Positions 43,938-53,697 of a DNA stretch of 64,000 nucleotides are shown in pieces. Source of the DNA: CAIYUC01 sp963682005 (GTDB lineage Bacteria; Bacteroidota; Bacteroidia; Bacteroidales; FEN-979); assembly GCA_963682005.1 (NCBI GenBank), contig OY820914.1, forward strand, positions 3,596,001-3,660,000. Direction: 5' to 3'. Positions within the stretch are counted from its first letter, which is position 1, and every line of letters starts with the position of its first letter. The translations under genes were made by a program, and so were the position numbers. The notes beneath the pieces are model-generated. The model worked only from the letters and a program-made list of their open reading frames with translations. It had not been told where the DNA came from and made no database searches.

Positions 43938-45067
43938 GTGGAAATTTAGGCTATTCCTTTTATAAGGATATTTATATATTGAATCCCGAGAATATCGTTT
44001 CAGATGCTGATAGAATCCAGAGCCTATTGGAATCAAGGATTACTACACCTTCGGAAATTATTGGTAAACAGCACTTCCTTCTCTACACCACTTACCCCGG
44101 GATAGTTATAGGCACTGGCTTATCTCATGGTGTTAAAGATGACAACAATGATTTTAAGATCGGATTCACTTTTGATCATACAACCGGTTTACCTGTTATC
44201 CCGGGCAGTTCAGTTAAAGGATTATTGCGAAGTGTGTTTCCAAACCTTGAAAAAGATAAGCATGTCAGAAGCACAAAAACGAAATGGCTCCTTTCCCTCC
44301 TGGAGGGAATGCAGGACCCGGATGATGTTTATTTTAACAAAACATATCACCCCATTGTTAAAGAACCTGATGAGAAAGGAAGATCATTGATTTCCAATAT
44401 TGAGAAAGAGATTTTTGACGGTATCAGAAATGATGAGAATGTGAATATTTATAAGAGGGACATTTTTCATGATGCCGTTATTTCCTCAATTAACAAGAAA
44501 TTTCTTGGAACGGATTACATTACACCTCATTTTCCAAATGTGTTGAAAAATCCAATCCCGATTAAATTTTTAAAAGTCCTGCCTGAAATTGAATTCACGT
44601 TTCAGTTTGATCTAAAAAATGGGATATTGACATTTGATCAGAAGGTAAAACTGTTTAGAAAAATTCTTCTTTCCATTGGTATCGGGGCAAAAACAAATGT
44701 AGGTTATGGCCAGTTTGATCCTATTATGCCAGGTGTCAGACCAAAATCCTCCGGTAAGGCAATTGCGGAGCAAAAGTCAGCGAATATTATTACCAAACCT
44801 ATTTTAAAAGTTCCAATTTTGCCATCACCAAAACCCCTGAATAAAGTAAATAATGGCGATAGAGTTGCCGGTACTGTGATGGATAATTCCAATGGTGAAC
44901 TTTTTTTTAAAGTTGACGTTGATGGGGAGTATATTGTAAAACCAGTCAAATTTGGAAGCAGCCTAGATTGTAATATCGGAAGCAAGGCAATTTTAGAGGT
45001 TGCAAATAAACAAAAAGAAAAAGGAATCTGGACTTTGATTTTGAAAAATCCCAGGTTTATTCAATAG
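43934..45067 (+). CDS. cmr6: Type III-B CRISPR protein Cmr6 (RAMP)
   Basis: 377 residues. The RAMP features are FLLYTTYPGIVIGTGLSHG, TGLPVIPGSSVKGLLRSVFP (the G-S-x-K-G-x-x-R helix of Cmr4/Cmr6 proteins) and GIGAKTNVGYGQF (glycine-rich loop). The last ~95 residues (~285-377) form a Lys/Val-rich beta domain behind a Pro/Lys linker (GDRVAGTVMDNSNGELFF) and look like a small OB- or S1-like RNA-binding extension, which is not part of a minimal Cmr6. It caps the filament at the crRNA 3' end. Confidence 0.85.
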   Translation: MSGNLGYSFYKDIYILNPENIVSDADRIQSLLESRITTPSEIIGKQHFLLYTTYPGIVIGTGLSHGVKDDNNDFKIGFTFDHTTGLPVIPGSSVKGLLRSVFPNLEKDKHVRSTKTKWLLSLLEGMQDPDDVYFNKTYHPIVKEPDEKGRSLISNIEKEIFDGIRNDENVNIYKRDIFHDAVISSINKKFLGTDYITPHFPNVLKNPIPIKFLKVLPEIEFTFQFDLKNGILTFDQKVKLFRKILLSIGIGAKTNVGYGQFDPIMPGVRPKSSGKAIAEQKSANIITKPILKVPILPSPKPLNKVNNGDRVAGTVMDNSNGELFFKVDVDGEYIVKPVKFGSSLDCNIGSKAILEVANKQKEKGIWTLILKNPRFIQ

Positions 45068-45092
45068 CCACTCATTCTTGAATTTTTTATTT

Positions 45093-45902
45093 ATGCAAAT
45101 CGCAATTTATAGATTTACGCCATTTTTACCACTTGGGAACCCCGTACCTTTCCAACCTGAAATTGCAACTGAGTGGTTCGGTAGAGTTTTCAAAGAGTTA
45201 GTTAACCGAAATCATGAAAGACTAATCAGGGTAGGAGTTAATACAGACCTTGCTCACAACCATGATGAAAAAACCTCCAATAGAATAACACGATATCCTT
45301 TGATTAATTACCATTATTTTGATGAAGTTTTTATTATTACAGGTATCAATGAAGGGAAAAATTTAATTGAGGAATTAATCAAGCCATGGAAATGTTTGAT
45401 TGATCTCGAAAAAAATAAGATATATTTTAGATTTGAGTTTTTGGAGGAGAGAAAGTTGCAAGTTCGAAACACATCAAATAACTACTCATACTCATTGATT
45501 AACTGGCTGCCATTTAAAACTGAACCATATGAGATTTTTAAATCAACTCAATCAATAATTGAAAAGACCAGACTACTTGAAGAGAGACTACAAAAACATC
45601 TTGTGAATGATCTTAATAAAATACTTAATCCCAAAATATCCACTCCAACAGTAATAATAACAGGGATTGATAGTTTTGATAGGACTATGGTGCCAGTGAC
45701 TGAAGATGGGAAAAAGCATTATTTTCAGCCGTTCACCATAAGGTTTGATACCAATGTAGATTTGGTCGATTTCACCACCTTGGGAAATCACAAAGCTTAT
45801 GGTTTCGGAAGAGTAATGAGAAATTCATCCAATATTTCCTTAAAAACATATTCTAATAAAATAATGTTGAAGGCACATAAGACTTTGGTCACTGAAACTT
45901 AA
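45093..45902 (+). CDS. cas6: Cas6-type pre-crRNA endoribonuclease, 3' end inside a decayed CRISPR repeat
   Basis: 269 residues starting at MQIAIYRFTPFL. RAMP-like ferredoxin folds: ITRYPLINYHYFDEVFIITGINEG (N-terminal), then QPFTIRFDTNVDLVDFTTLGNHKAYGFGRVMRN, where GNHKAYGFG is the C-terminal glycine-rich loop. Cas6 cuts the repeat RNA to leave the 8-nt 5' handle. A catalytic His could not be assigned with confidence. The last ~11 codons (MLKAHKTLVTET) and most of the stop region are formed by a degenerate CRISPR repeat at 45866-45898. So the gene runs into the array, and its mRNA carries a Cas6-like target. Confidence 0.75.
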   Translation: MQIAIYRFTPFLPLGNPVPFQPEIATEWFGRVFKELVNRNHERLIRVGVNTDLAHNHDEKTSNRITRYPLINYHYFDEVFIITGINEGKNLIEELIKPWKCLIDLEKNKIYFRFEFLEERKLQVRNTSNNYSYSLINWLPFKTEPYEIFKSTQSIIEKTRLLEERLQKHLVNDLNKILNPKISTPTVIITGIDSFDRTMVPVTEDGKKHYFQPFTIRFDTNVDLVDFTTLGNHKAYGFGRVMRNSSNISLKTYSNKIMLKAHKTLVTET

Positions 45903-46099
45903 ATTGCTGGCCTCCGATCTGTGGCTTTTTGGTTGAAGTGGCTGCTTAGGACTATGGTCACTGAAACTTCATCCCCGCGAAAGCGGGGATCCTGGTCAGT
46001 AAGTGGCTCTGAGGATATTTTTTTCTGAAATCTGGGCATAGGTCCCCGTTTTCACGGGGGCATGTTGAAGCGATCGCGTAGGACTATGGTCACTGAAAC
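45866..46099 (+). CRISPR. Decayed repeats at the cas6-side end of the array
   Basis: Three degenerate repeats precede the first intact one: 45866-45898 (33 nt, inside cas6), 45932-45967 and 46064-46099. All begin GTTGAAG and end GGTCACTGAAAC; the second and third share GGACTATGGTC in place of GGACTTCGGTC. The gaps of 33 and 34 nt match normal spacer lengths. The 96-nt gap between the second and third could hide a lost repeat. This gap contains a CCCCGCGAAAGCGGGGATCC hairpin and a CCCCGTTTTCACGGGG hairpin. Confidence 0.75.
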
Positions 46100-46133
46100 C
46101 CTTTCTCGCTCTTGGGTGCCGCTTGTATCATTG

Positions 46134-49100
46134 GTTGTAGCAGCTGTGTAGGACTTCGGTCACTGAAACTTCCCCTGTACCCTTACGTCAGCTGCTGAAT
46201 TTGTTGAAGCAGCTGTGTAGGACTTCGGTCACTGAAACTTATAGAGTTCTTGCACAAATTCAAGAAGTAGTGTTGTAGCAGCTGTGTAGGACTTCGGTCA
46301 CTGAAACTCACATCCCTTGATGTAGATACCTGCAATGTTAGTTGTAGCAGCTGTGTAGGACTTCGGTCACTGAAACCAAAACCATTTTTTTTCTATGTAG
46401 GTTACTAATGTTGTAGCAGCTGTGTAGGACTTCGGTCACTGAAACTTTCTCCGTCTTTTCGACAGAGCCAAACTTTGTTTGTTGTAGCAGCTGTGTAGGA
46501 CTTCGGTCACTGAAACTTGCTACCATCATAAAGATGGCGATCAGTGCGGTTGTAGCAGCTGTGTAGGACTTCGGTCACTGAAACAAAATTGCACTGGCCC
46601 ATGGCACAGTTTGCATAGTTGTAGCAGCTGTGTAGGACTTCGGTCACTGAAACGTCGATGGATAGGTGAGATCAATAAAATTAGTGGTTGTAGCAGCTGT
46701 GTAGGACTTCGGTCACTGAAACTCATCTCCAGAATGAACAAACTGCTCTAGCTTTGTTGTAGCAGCTGTGTAGGACTTCGGTCACTGAAACAGAATCAGG
46801 TTATAGCCGAAAATCATATTAGTAGTTGTAGCAGCTGTGTAGGACTTCGGTCACTGAAACTTTGGGGAATCAACATCGAACTGATTATTTCCAGTTGTAG
46901 CAGCTGTGTAGGACTTCGGTCACTGAAACTCTTGATAATAACCCACTGGCACAGTTAATTTCAAGTTGTAGCAGCTGTGTAGGACTTCGGTCACTGAAAC
47001 AGGGCGTAGGATGATACGTTGTTAAATTTGATGGTTGTAGCAGCTGTGTAGGACTTCGGTCACTGAAACTTTCTTTGGCTGGCATCAGAGAAATTTCCAT
47101 CGTTGTAGCAGCTGTGTAGGACTTCGGTCACTGAAACACAAAATCGGGTTGTCAAATGCAGCAAGGATGATAGTTGTAGCAGCTGTGTAGGACTTCGGTC
47201 ACTGAAACTCATGATCCCGAGCTACTTTTTGAGCAGGTCCAAAGTTGTAGCAGCTGTGTAGGACTTCGGTCACTGAAACATCAGATAGCTTACATTTGCC
47301 TTGAACAACCAAGTTGTAGCAGCTGTGTAGGACTTCGGTCACTGAAACCCTGGTTGTAATACCACATCGTAAACTCCATTGTTGTAGCAGCTGTGTAGGA
47401 CTTCGGTCACTGAAACAATCGAATTGACAGCAGACGAGGCCCGCAAGTTGTTGTAGCAGCTGTGTAGGACTTCGGTCACTGAAACTCGAATGGATTTATA
47501 CCTTTACTTATATCATTATCTATTGTAGCAGCTGTGTAGGACTTCGGTCACTGAAACTGAATTCATCATCCGTTTTGAATAGCTTCATTTTGTTGTAGCA
47601 GCTGTGTAGGACTTCGGTCACTGAAACAGGTGTTCATTCCCGGGTTACTATGATACTGTCGTTGTAGCAGCTGTGTAGGACTTCGGTCACTGAAACTAAC
47701 AAGGGAATCCGGACCGGCAAATGCAGCCGCCTGTTGTAGCAGCTGTGTAGGACTTCGGTCACTGAAACACACTAACCGCTATAATTGATTTGTCGGTTTC
47801 TCTGTTGTAGCAGCTGTGTAGGACTTCGGTCACTGAAACACTATACTTACTAATATTATTAATCTGGTTTTCAGTTGTAGCAGCTGTGTAGGACTTCGGT
47901 CACTGAAACGAGGTCATCGTTGAAGGATATTGAATGAATAGGTTGTAGCAGCTGTGTAGGACTTCGGTCACTGAAACATCGCGGGTATTCAAGTACTCAG
48001 TAGCTTCAAGTTGTAGCAGCTGTGTAGGACTTCGGTCACTGAAACATTGTACGGCAAAATCTGAGCAATGCACTCAAGGTTGTAGCAGCTGTGTAGGACT
48101 TCGGTCACTGAAACTCGAATGGATTTATACCTTTACTTATATCATTATCTGTTGTAGCAGCTGTGTAGGACTTCGGTCACTGAAACACAGACACGGTGTC
48201 GCAATGGGAAAGGAGCTTGGGTTGTAGCAGCTGTGTAGGACTTCGGTCACTGAAACGCGCCTTGACTATCGAATCTGCTTTTTCTGTAGGTTGTAGCAGC
48301 TGCGTAGGACTTCGGTCACTGAAACTGAAAGTGGCTGTGTCCTTTTTGTTTGCAAAAGTAGTTGTAGCAGCTGCGTAGGACTTCGGTCACTGAAACCTAA
48401 TACCCTTCTCTGTTCGTTGTCGAGGTGAGTTGTAGCAGCTGCGTAGGACTTCGGTCACTGAAACCCATCATCCAGTAGGGATTTTCTTCGCGCTCGTAGT
48501 TGTAGCAGCTGCGTAGGACTTCGGTCACTGAAACATGTCGGTATTGATTGACCCGTCAGATCCATTATGTTGTAGCAGCTGCGTAGGACTTCGGTCACTG
48601 AAACTATATGGTATTAAGGTAATAAGTGCTGTCAATGAGTTGTAGCAGCTGCGTAGGACTTCGGTCACTGAAACAATAAACCATGCGGCATTTAGCTGAG
48701 CTTGGTAGGTTGTAGCAGCTGCGTAGGACTTCGGTCACTGAAACCCTGCCCTGCCGGCGAGGCGCACATGCACACAAGTTGTAGCAGCTGCGTAGGACTT
48801 CGGTCACTGAAACTTCAGATCAATCTGATCCGTAAGGAAAACCATTGTTGTAGCAGCTGCGTAGGACTTCGGTCACTGAAACTAACAAAAAAAAGTATCC
48901 AGAATGGGCCTGACGGTTGTAGCAGCTGCGTAGGACTTCGGTCACTGAAACTCGCATTTACGAGATAGAAATTAACATCGTTCAAGTTGTAGCAGCTGCG
49001 TAGGACTTCGGTCACTGAAACCAATACCAAGCTACGGGATGTGGTCCCATTGTATGTTGTAGCAGCTGTGTAGGACTTCGGTCACTGAAACACATAACTT

Positions 49101-50122
49101 CGGTTAGGTCAATTTCGGTGAGAGGTTGTAGCAGCTGTGTAGGACTTCGGTCACTGAAACGAACACAACATCTTCGCTGGAAAGCGAATTAATTGTTGTA
49201 GCAGCTGTGTAGGACTTCGGTCACTGAAACACATCGGATCTTTCATATTCACGGTAATGGCTGTTGTAGCAGCTGTGTAGGACTTCGGTCACTGAAACTT
49301 TAGGCAAACATTATCAAACATCCCGCCTGAAGGTTGTAGCAGTTGTGTAGGACTTCGGTCACTGAAACTGTTTTTTGCTTTTTCGACTTCGAGCTTCCGT
49401 GAGTTGTAGCAGCTGTGTAGGACTTCGGTCACTGAAACCTACGGATTGCCCTTAAGTTATTTTCGATACTAAGGTTGTAGCAGCTGTGTAGGACTTCGGT
49501 CACTGAAACAGGCTTGAAGCTGAATTTAATCTTTTCTGTACAGTTGTAGCAGCTGTGTAGGACTTCGGTCACTGAAACATCATATAAAATATTGTTCCTG
49601 ATGTCGGTATTTAGTTGTAGCAGCTGTGTAGGACTTCGGTCACTGAAACTTTCCCCCAATGCCTTATTTCACTTACTCCTAGTTGTAGCAGCTGTGTAGG
49701 ACTTCGGTCACTGAAACATTCAGCTCTTCTTCTCCTGAGACGCTCTTTGGTTGTAGCAGCTGTGTAGGACTTCGGTCACTGAAACAAAAATCTTAGGATT
49801 TTTTTAATTAGGTTCTTCGGTTGTAGCAGCTGTGTAGGACTTCGGTCACTGAAACTGATCCAAATTGTACAAGGTAAATCCCTTATGTGTTGTAGCAGCT
49901 GTGTAGGACTTCGGTCACTGAAACCTACTATCTCGACTTCCTCATTGTCTAATCCATGTTGTAGCAGCTGTGTAGGACTTCGGTCACTGAAACGTTCATC
50001 TCGGATATTGTCTTCGCTGGATTATGTTGTAGCAGCTGTGTAGGACTTCGGTCACTGAAACCTGTCATCGTTGCATCACTTACTACTGTTGAATGTTGTA
50101 GCAGCTGTGTGGGACTTCGGTC
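46134..50122 (+). CRISPR. CRISPR array, 36-bp repeats, about 57 spacers
   Basis: I counted 57 full repeats and a final truncated one (50095-50122). Each repeat is 36 bp, starts GTTGTAGCAGCTGTGTAGG and ends ACTTCGGTCACTGAAAC. Spacers are mostly 32-36 bp. The ACTGAAAC end matches type III 5' handles, so pre-crRNA should be read on the plus strand, in line with the cmr operon. Repeats at 48290-49021 (eleven) carry CTGCGTAGG in place of CTGTGTAGG. Single variants are GTTGAAG at 46203, ATTGTAG at 47522 and CAGTTGTG at 49333. The 36-nt spacer starting TCGAATGGATTTATACC occurs twice (47486 and 48115). No cas1 or cas2 gene was found in the window. Confidence 0.97.
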
Positions 50123-50475
50123 TTTTAAAAGGTGATTGATTGATGAGGTGATGAAGTGATCGGGTGAATCTTTTAGGGATTGTCAAACCCCAGCAACTAT
50201 TCAGGTGGGTTTAAATTTTATAAATTTGGCTTGAAACAGCGGAAGTTTATGGATATGATGGTACCATCATAATTCCGGATTCAAACTCATAATTCATAAT
50301 TCGGGATAAAGTTGTAGCATCTGCATAAGACTTCGATCACTGAAACTCTTCATCCCTGCGGTGGTTTCTATGTCAAATTACTGGTATGATTGTACTCAAT
50401 CAATAAATAAAATATCCGTTCCACACCATGATTAGTGTCAAATCAGCCTTACTTCCGGTCTTACGATTCCGGCCT
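50123..50475. other. Noncoding region after the array
   Basis: It starts with TTTTAAAAGG right where the last repeat breaks off, then short GGTGATGA-type tandem units (50130-50165), AT-rich sequence and CATAATTCATAATTC units (50287-50301). It holds one isolated decayed repeat, listed separately. No gene was seen. Confidence 0.6.
50311..50346 (+). repeat. Isolated decayed CRISPR repeat
   Basis: Starts GTTGTAGCATCTGCATAAG and ends GACTTCGATCACTGAAAC. It differs from the consensus at about five of 36 positions, and lies 188 nt past the truncated last repeat. It shows that the array once reached further or was split by an insertion or deletion. Confidence 0.7.
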
Positions 50476-50586
50476 TCAGATATGATTGTTTCGCTTCTCA
50501 AACCGCTCTACCATCCAACGTATGAATATGTAGGAGATAAGGATCAGCAGCGGCCAGGAAAATGTCCAGAGAATTTGTGAGATCAT
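50476..50586 (-). CDS. CydX-like small membrane protein of cytochrome bd oxidase
   Basis: A 36-residue frame 21 nt after cydB on the same strand: starts MISQILWTFSWPLLILISYI, followed by FIRWMVERFEKRNNHI. It has one TM helix with two Trp near the N-terminus and a charged tail, like CydX (37 residues in E. coli), which stabilises the bd oxidase haems. Placement directly behind cydB is the usual one. Too short for standard gene finding; the family assignment rests on size, topology and position. Confidence 0.6.
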   Translation of the reverse strand: MISQILWTFSWPLLILISYIFIRWMVERFEKRNNHI

Positions 50587-50607
50587 GGATCAATCGTTTT
50601 AAATGAA

Positions 50608-51780
50608 TTAATAAGCATGGGTTTCAGCATTCAACTCCTGGGTTGTTATTTTCTTCCTGTCCATCGACCGCCAGGCATACCAGATGTATGCAAGAACGAA
50701 AGGTACCAGGAGTGACACATAACTCATAGCCGTTAGTGTGTAATGACTGGAGGAACTGTTTTCAATGGTCAGCGAACTCTGAAGATCATATGTCGACGGA
50801 TAATAGGCCGTGTTGTTGAACCCGGCCAGCAGGAATACTGCCCAAACGGTTAATACAGTTCCGATCCCTGCCCCCCATATACCTTTGGTGTGACATTTTT
50901 CAAAAACAAACATTACCCGCAATGATCCGAGGAGAACTAAAACGACGCCGATCAGGAACATTACGGCGACCAATGGCATCTGGACCAGGTTGTGAAGATA
51001 TTTATAAGGCATCATGGAAACTTGCTTCGTTCCCGGATCTACAGCAAAACCAGGGGAAAGAACCAGCCAGATCACAAAAGCGAGAAAGAAAACCAGGAAC
51101 GGAACAAAGTTGAAACGGAGTTGCTTTTTTGCCCTGACCATTATTTCAGGATGGTCGACTCGGTTAAGGAAATAGAGGACGGCGAGCAGACGTGCCAGGA
51201 AGAAAACGGATAATCCGAGGAGAAGGTTCTGTACGTTCAGGGCAGCTTCAAGACCATGGGCAGGGCCTTTCCATTCGGAGATCACCGGCATCGAACCGGA
51301 TGTGAGATCCACAAGATTCATTTTATTGACGGAAAAGGCCGAACCCGTGAAAAATGTAGCTACGGCAGTTCCGATGAGGACGGTTCCGAGCAACCCGTTG
51401 ATCAGCAGAAATATCTCAAAGGTCCGCTGACCAAGGAAATTACCTGGTTTTTTACGGTATTCATAAGCTACGGCCTGGAGAATGAAGGCAAAAAGTATAG
51501 CCATCCACACCCAGTATGCCCCGCCGAAACTGGTGGAATAGAACAACGGAAAGGACGCAAAAAAAGCTCCGCCAAAAGTGACAAGCGTTGTGAAAGTAAT
51601 CTCCCATTTCCTGCCCAGCAGGTTTACCAGCAGTGTGCGTTCATCTTCCGTCTTCCCGAGGGTATAGATCAGTGTTTGCCCTCCCTGGACAAACATAAGG
51701 AAGACCAGCAAAGCCCCCAGCAGGGATACAATGATCCACCAGTATTGCTGGAGCGATAGTAAGGATAACGATTCGAACAT
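50608..51780 (-). CDS. cydB: Cytochrome bd ubiquinol oxidase subunit II
   Basis: A 390-residue integral membrane protein with about nine TM helices. The start FESLSLLSLQQYWWIIVSLLGALLVFLMFVQGGQTLIYTLGK and the FYSTSFGGAYWVWMAILFAFILQAVAYEYR segment are typical of CydB in Bacteroidota. It forms the core of the bd oxidase with CydA and supports assembly of the di-haem centre for high-affinity oxygen reduction. It starts 22 nt after cydA. Confidence 0.95.
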   Translation of the reverse strand: MFESLSLLSLQQYWWIIVSLLGALLVFLMFVQGGQTLIYTLGKTEDERTLLVNLLGRKWEITFTTLVTFGGAFFASFPLFYSTSFGGAYWVWMAILFAFILQAVAYEYRKKPGNFLGQRTFEIFLLINGLLGTVLIGTAVATFFTGSAFSVNKMNLVDLTSGSMPVISEWKGPAHGLEAALNVQNLLLGLSVFFLARLLAVLYFLNRVDHPEIMVRAKKQLRFNFVPFLVFFLAFVIWLVLSPGFAVDPGTKQVSMMPYKYLHNLVQMPLVAVMFLIGVVLVLLGSLRVMFVFEKCHTKGIWGAGIGTVLTVWAVFLLAGFNNTAYYPSTYDLQSSLTIENSSSSHYTLTAMSYVSLLVPFVLAYIWYAWRSMDRKKITTQELNAETHAY

Positions 51781-51802
51781 GGCGATATTTTTTATTATTT
51801 AT

Positions 51803-53335
51803 TTAAAACCCTTTTTTAATTCGTTTGGTCATGATCCCTATGTCAGCAATGAGCAATGCGGTGAACAGCACGGCAAACAGCCAGAAAGTGATCTGCACGG
51901 ATGATGCCTTAAGTTGCGACACAGCTGCTATGGCCGGAAGTATATCCTGGATAACCCAGGGCTGGCGGCCCACTTCTGCCACAAGCCATCCGAGCATGGT
52001 TGCGATGTATGCAAGCGGGATCGTCCATAAGGCTGTGTAGAGGATCACCTTTTTATTCTCGATCCTGTTCTTCACTGTCAGGATAAGAACGACAAGCAGA
52101 AGAGCTATGAAATGAATGCCGAGGAACACCATGATCCTGAATGAATAGAATGTTATAGGTATGGGGGGCACCAGTTCATGTATATCCCGGCCTTGATAAT
52201 ATCCATAGCCAAAATCCTTGAAATTAGCTTCCAGTGTGGCCAGGGATGCATTCTTCAGGCTGTCGTTCCCGGATTCCTTTGCTTTCGTATAGCTTCCCAG
52301 CGCATCGATGGCAGCTTTTCCGCGGTCGGCGCGTTCAAGGTAGGAGGGGATGCCGCGATCCGCATTTCCATGAACAAGATCATAGATCCCCGGAACATAC
52401 GCATTCGGATCGAGGAATGCCATGTAGGAAAGCACATTCGGAACTTCGATCTTCGCTAAGAAATCGATCTTTTCATGTGGCTGGTTGACCTTTTGTTCAT
52501 TCAGAACGCCAAATACGGCAAGCGGGGCATTCTGCCGGCCGGTATAAAGGTTTTCCATGGCGGCGAATTTCATCGGCTGGTGATGAGCCATTGCCCGTGC
52601 GGAACCGTCGCCCGTCATCATGATGAATAAGGATGCAGGCAGCCCGAAGCCTGCAGCTACGATAATGCTCTTTTTAGCCAGGCTGACATCGCGTCTTTTA
52701 AGGATGAACCAGGCACTCACACCGATCACGAAGATCGCAGCAAGCACATATCCGGAGGAAATCGTATGAAGGAATTTATTAATGGCCACAGGGGAAAACA
52801 GCACCTGCCAAAAATCAGCCATCTCATTCCTTGCCGTGTCCGGGTTGAACTTCATGCCGGCCGGTAGCTGCATCCACCCGTTCGCAACCAGGATCCACAG
52901 TGCTGAAAGGTTGCTCCCGATGGCAACCAGCCATGTTGATACCAGGTGGAAATTCTTGCTTACTTTATTCCAGCCAAAGAACATCACAGCTACAAAAGTC
53001 GTTTCAAGGAAAAATGCCATGATCCCTTCGATGGCCAACGGGGCACCGAATATGTCACCCACGAACCACGAATAGTTCGACCAGTTGGTGCCGAACTCGA
53101 ACTCAAGGATCAGCCCCGTTGCCACCCCGATCGCGAAATTGATCCCAAATAGGGTCATCCAGAATTTGGTGATGCGCTTCCATTCTTCATTCCCGGTCTT
53201 TACATACAGGGTCTCCATAAATGCAATGATGAAAGAAAGCCCCAGGGTGAGCGGAACAAAAAGCCAGTGATACATGGCCGTAAGCGCAAATTGCGCCCTC
53301 GACCAGTCAACCAGTGAAAAATCAATATGATTCAT
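51803..53335 (-). CDS. cydA: Cytochrome bd ubiquinol oxidase subunit I
   Basis: 510 residues with about nine TM helices. Haem ligands lie in TAMYHWLFVPLTLGLSF (His near residue 19) and KFLHTISSGYVLAA. The long periplasmic Q-loop (~250-390) binds quinol, and EVGRQPWVIQDIL is the GRQPW motif. It reduces oxygen to water with quinol electrons without pumping protons, allowing growth at low oxygen. It forms one operon with the DUF4492 gene before it and cydB behind it. Confidence 0.95.
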   Translation of the reverse strand: MNHIDFSLVDWSRAQFALTAMYHWLFVPLTLGLSFIIAFMETLYVKTGNEEWKRITKFWMTLFGINFAIGVATGLILEFEFGTNWSNYSWFVGDIFGAPLAIEGIMAFFLETTFVAVMFFGWNKVSKNFHLVSTWLVAIGSNLSALWILVANGWMQLPAGMKFNPDTARNEMADFWQVLFSPVAINKFLHTISSGYVLAAIFVIGVSAWFILKRRDVSLAKKSIIVAAGFGLPASLFIMMTGDGSARAMAHHQPMKFAAMENLYTGRQNAPLAVFGVLNEQKVNQPHEKIDFLAKIEVPNVLSYMAFLDPNAYVPGIYDLVHGNADRGIPSYLERADRGKAAIDALGSYTKAKESGNDSLKNASLATLEANFKDFGYGYYQGRDIHELVPPIPITFYSFRIMVFLGIHFIALLLVVLILTVKNRIENKKVILYTALWTIPLAYIATMLGWLVAEVGRQPWVIQDILPAIAAVSQLKASSVQITFWLFAVLFTALLIADIGIMTKRIKKGF

Positions 53336-53338
53336 ATG

Positions 53339-53560
53339 CTATTTTGTATTTGTAAGTTCATGAATGACCCAGTTGCTTCGATCCTTTTCTGTACTGAATT
53401 TTGACTTAAGAAAATCGGGAAAGAAAAAGAATTTCAACACAAAGAAAATGATCACAAGCTTCAGCAGGATTATGATCCAAAGCTTTCTGCCTTCCTTCAT
53501 ATTCCTGAAACCGTCATGATATAATAAGTAAATCTTCCTGATTGTATTTATGATAATCAT
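53339..53560 (-). CDS. DUF4492 family small membrane protein
   Basis: 73 residues starting at the first ATG (MIIINTIRKIYLLYHDGFRNM). One TM helix (LWIIILLKLVIIFFVLKFFFFP) follows the KIYLLYHDGFRNM motif that marks DUF4492. In Bacteroidota this gene regularly precedes cydA and probably encodes an accessory or assembly factor of the bd oxidase. It ends 3 nt before the cydA start. Confidence 0.85.
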   Translation of the reverse strand: MIIINTIRKIYLLYHDGFRNMKEGRKLWIIILLKLVIIFFVLKFFFFPDFLKSKFSTEKDRSNWVIHELTNTK

Positions 53561-53697
53561 GATATAGTAACCTAAAACCACAGATTGCCGATAAAGGTAA
53601 AATAAAATTGAGAATTTGAATATATGACTGTGAGAAAAATCACAGGAAGAATTTGTTCGATGAAGTCAAATTCCGGAACATTCCGTTTGATTTTATA

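Noticed and set aside
45968..46063. CCCCGCGAAAGCGGGGATCC hairpin as array leader or terminator
   Set aside because: Similar hairpins occur in unrelated intergenic repeats (23058, 24104), so it is more likely an inserted repeat within decayed array.
46338..49659. Open frames across the CRISPR array giving repeated SFSDRSPTQLLQ or VSVTEVLHSCYN peptides
   Set aside because: They are translations of the repeat unit in different frames; the array explains them fully.
35758..50600. cas1/cas2 adaptation genes
   Set aside because: Every gene in the locus is accounted for by effector, accessory or processing proteins; none has Cas1 or Cas2 features.
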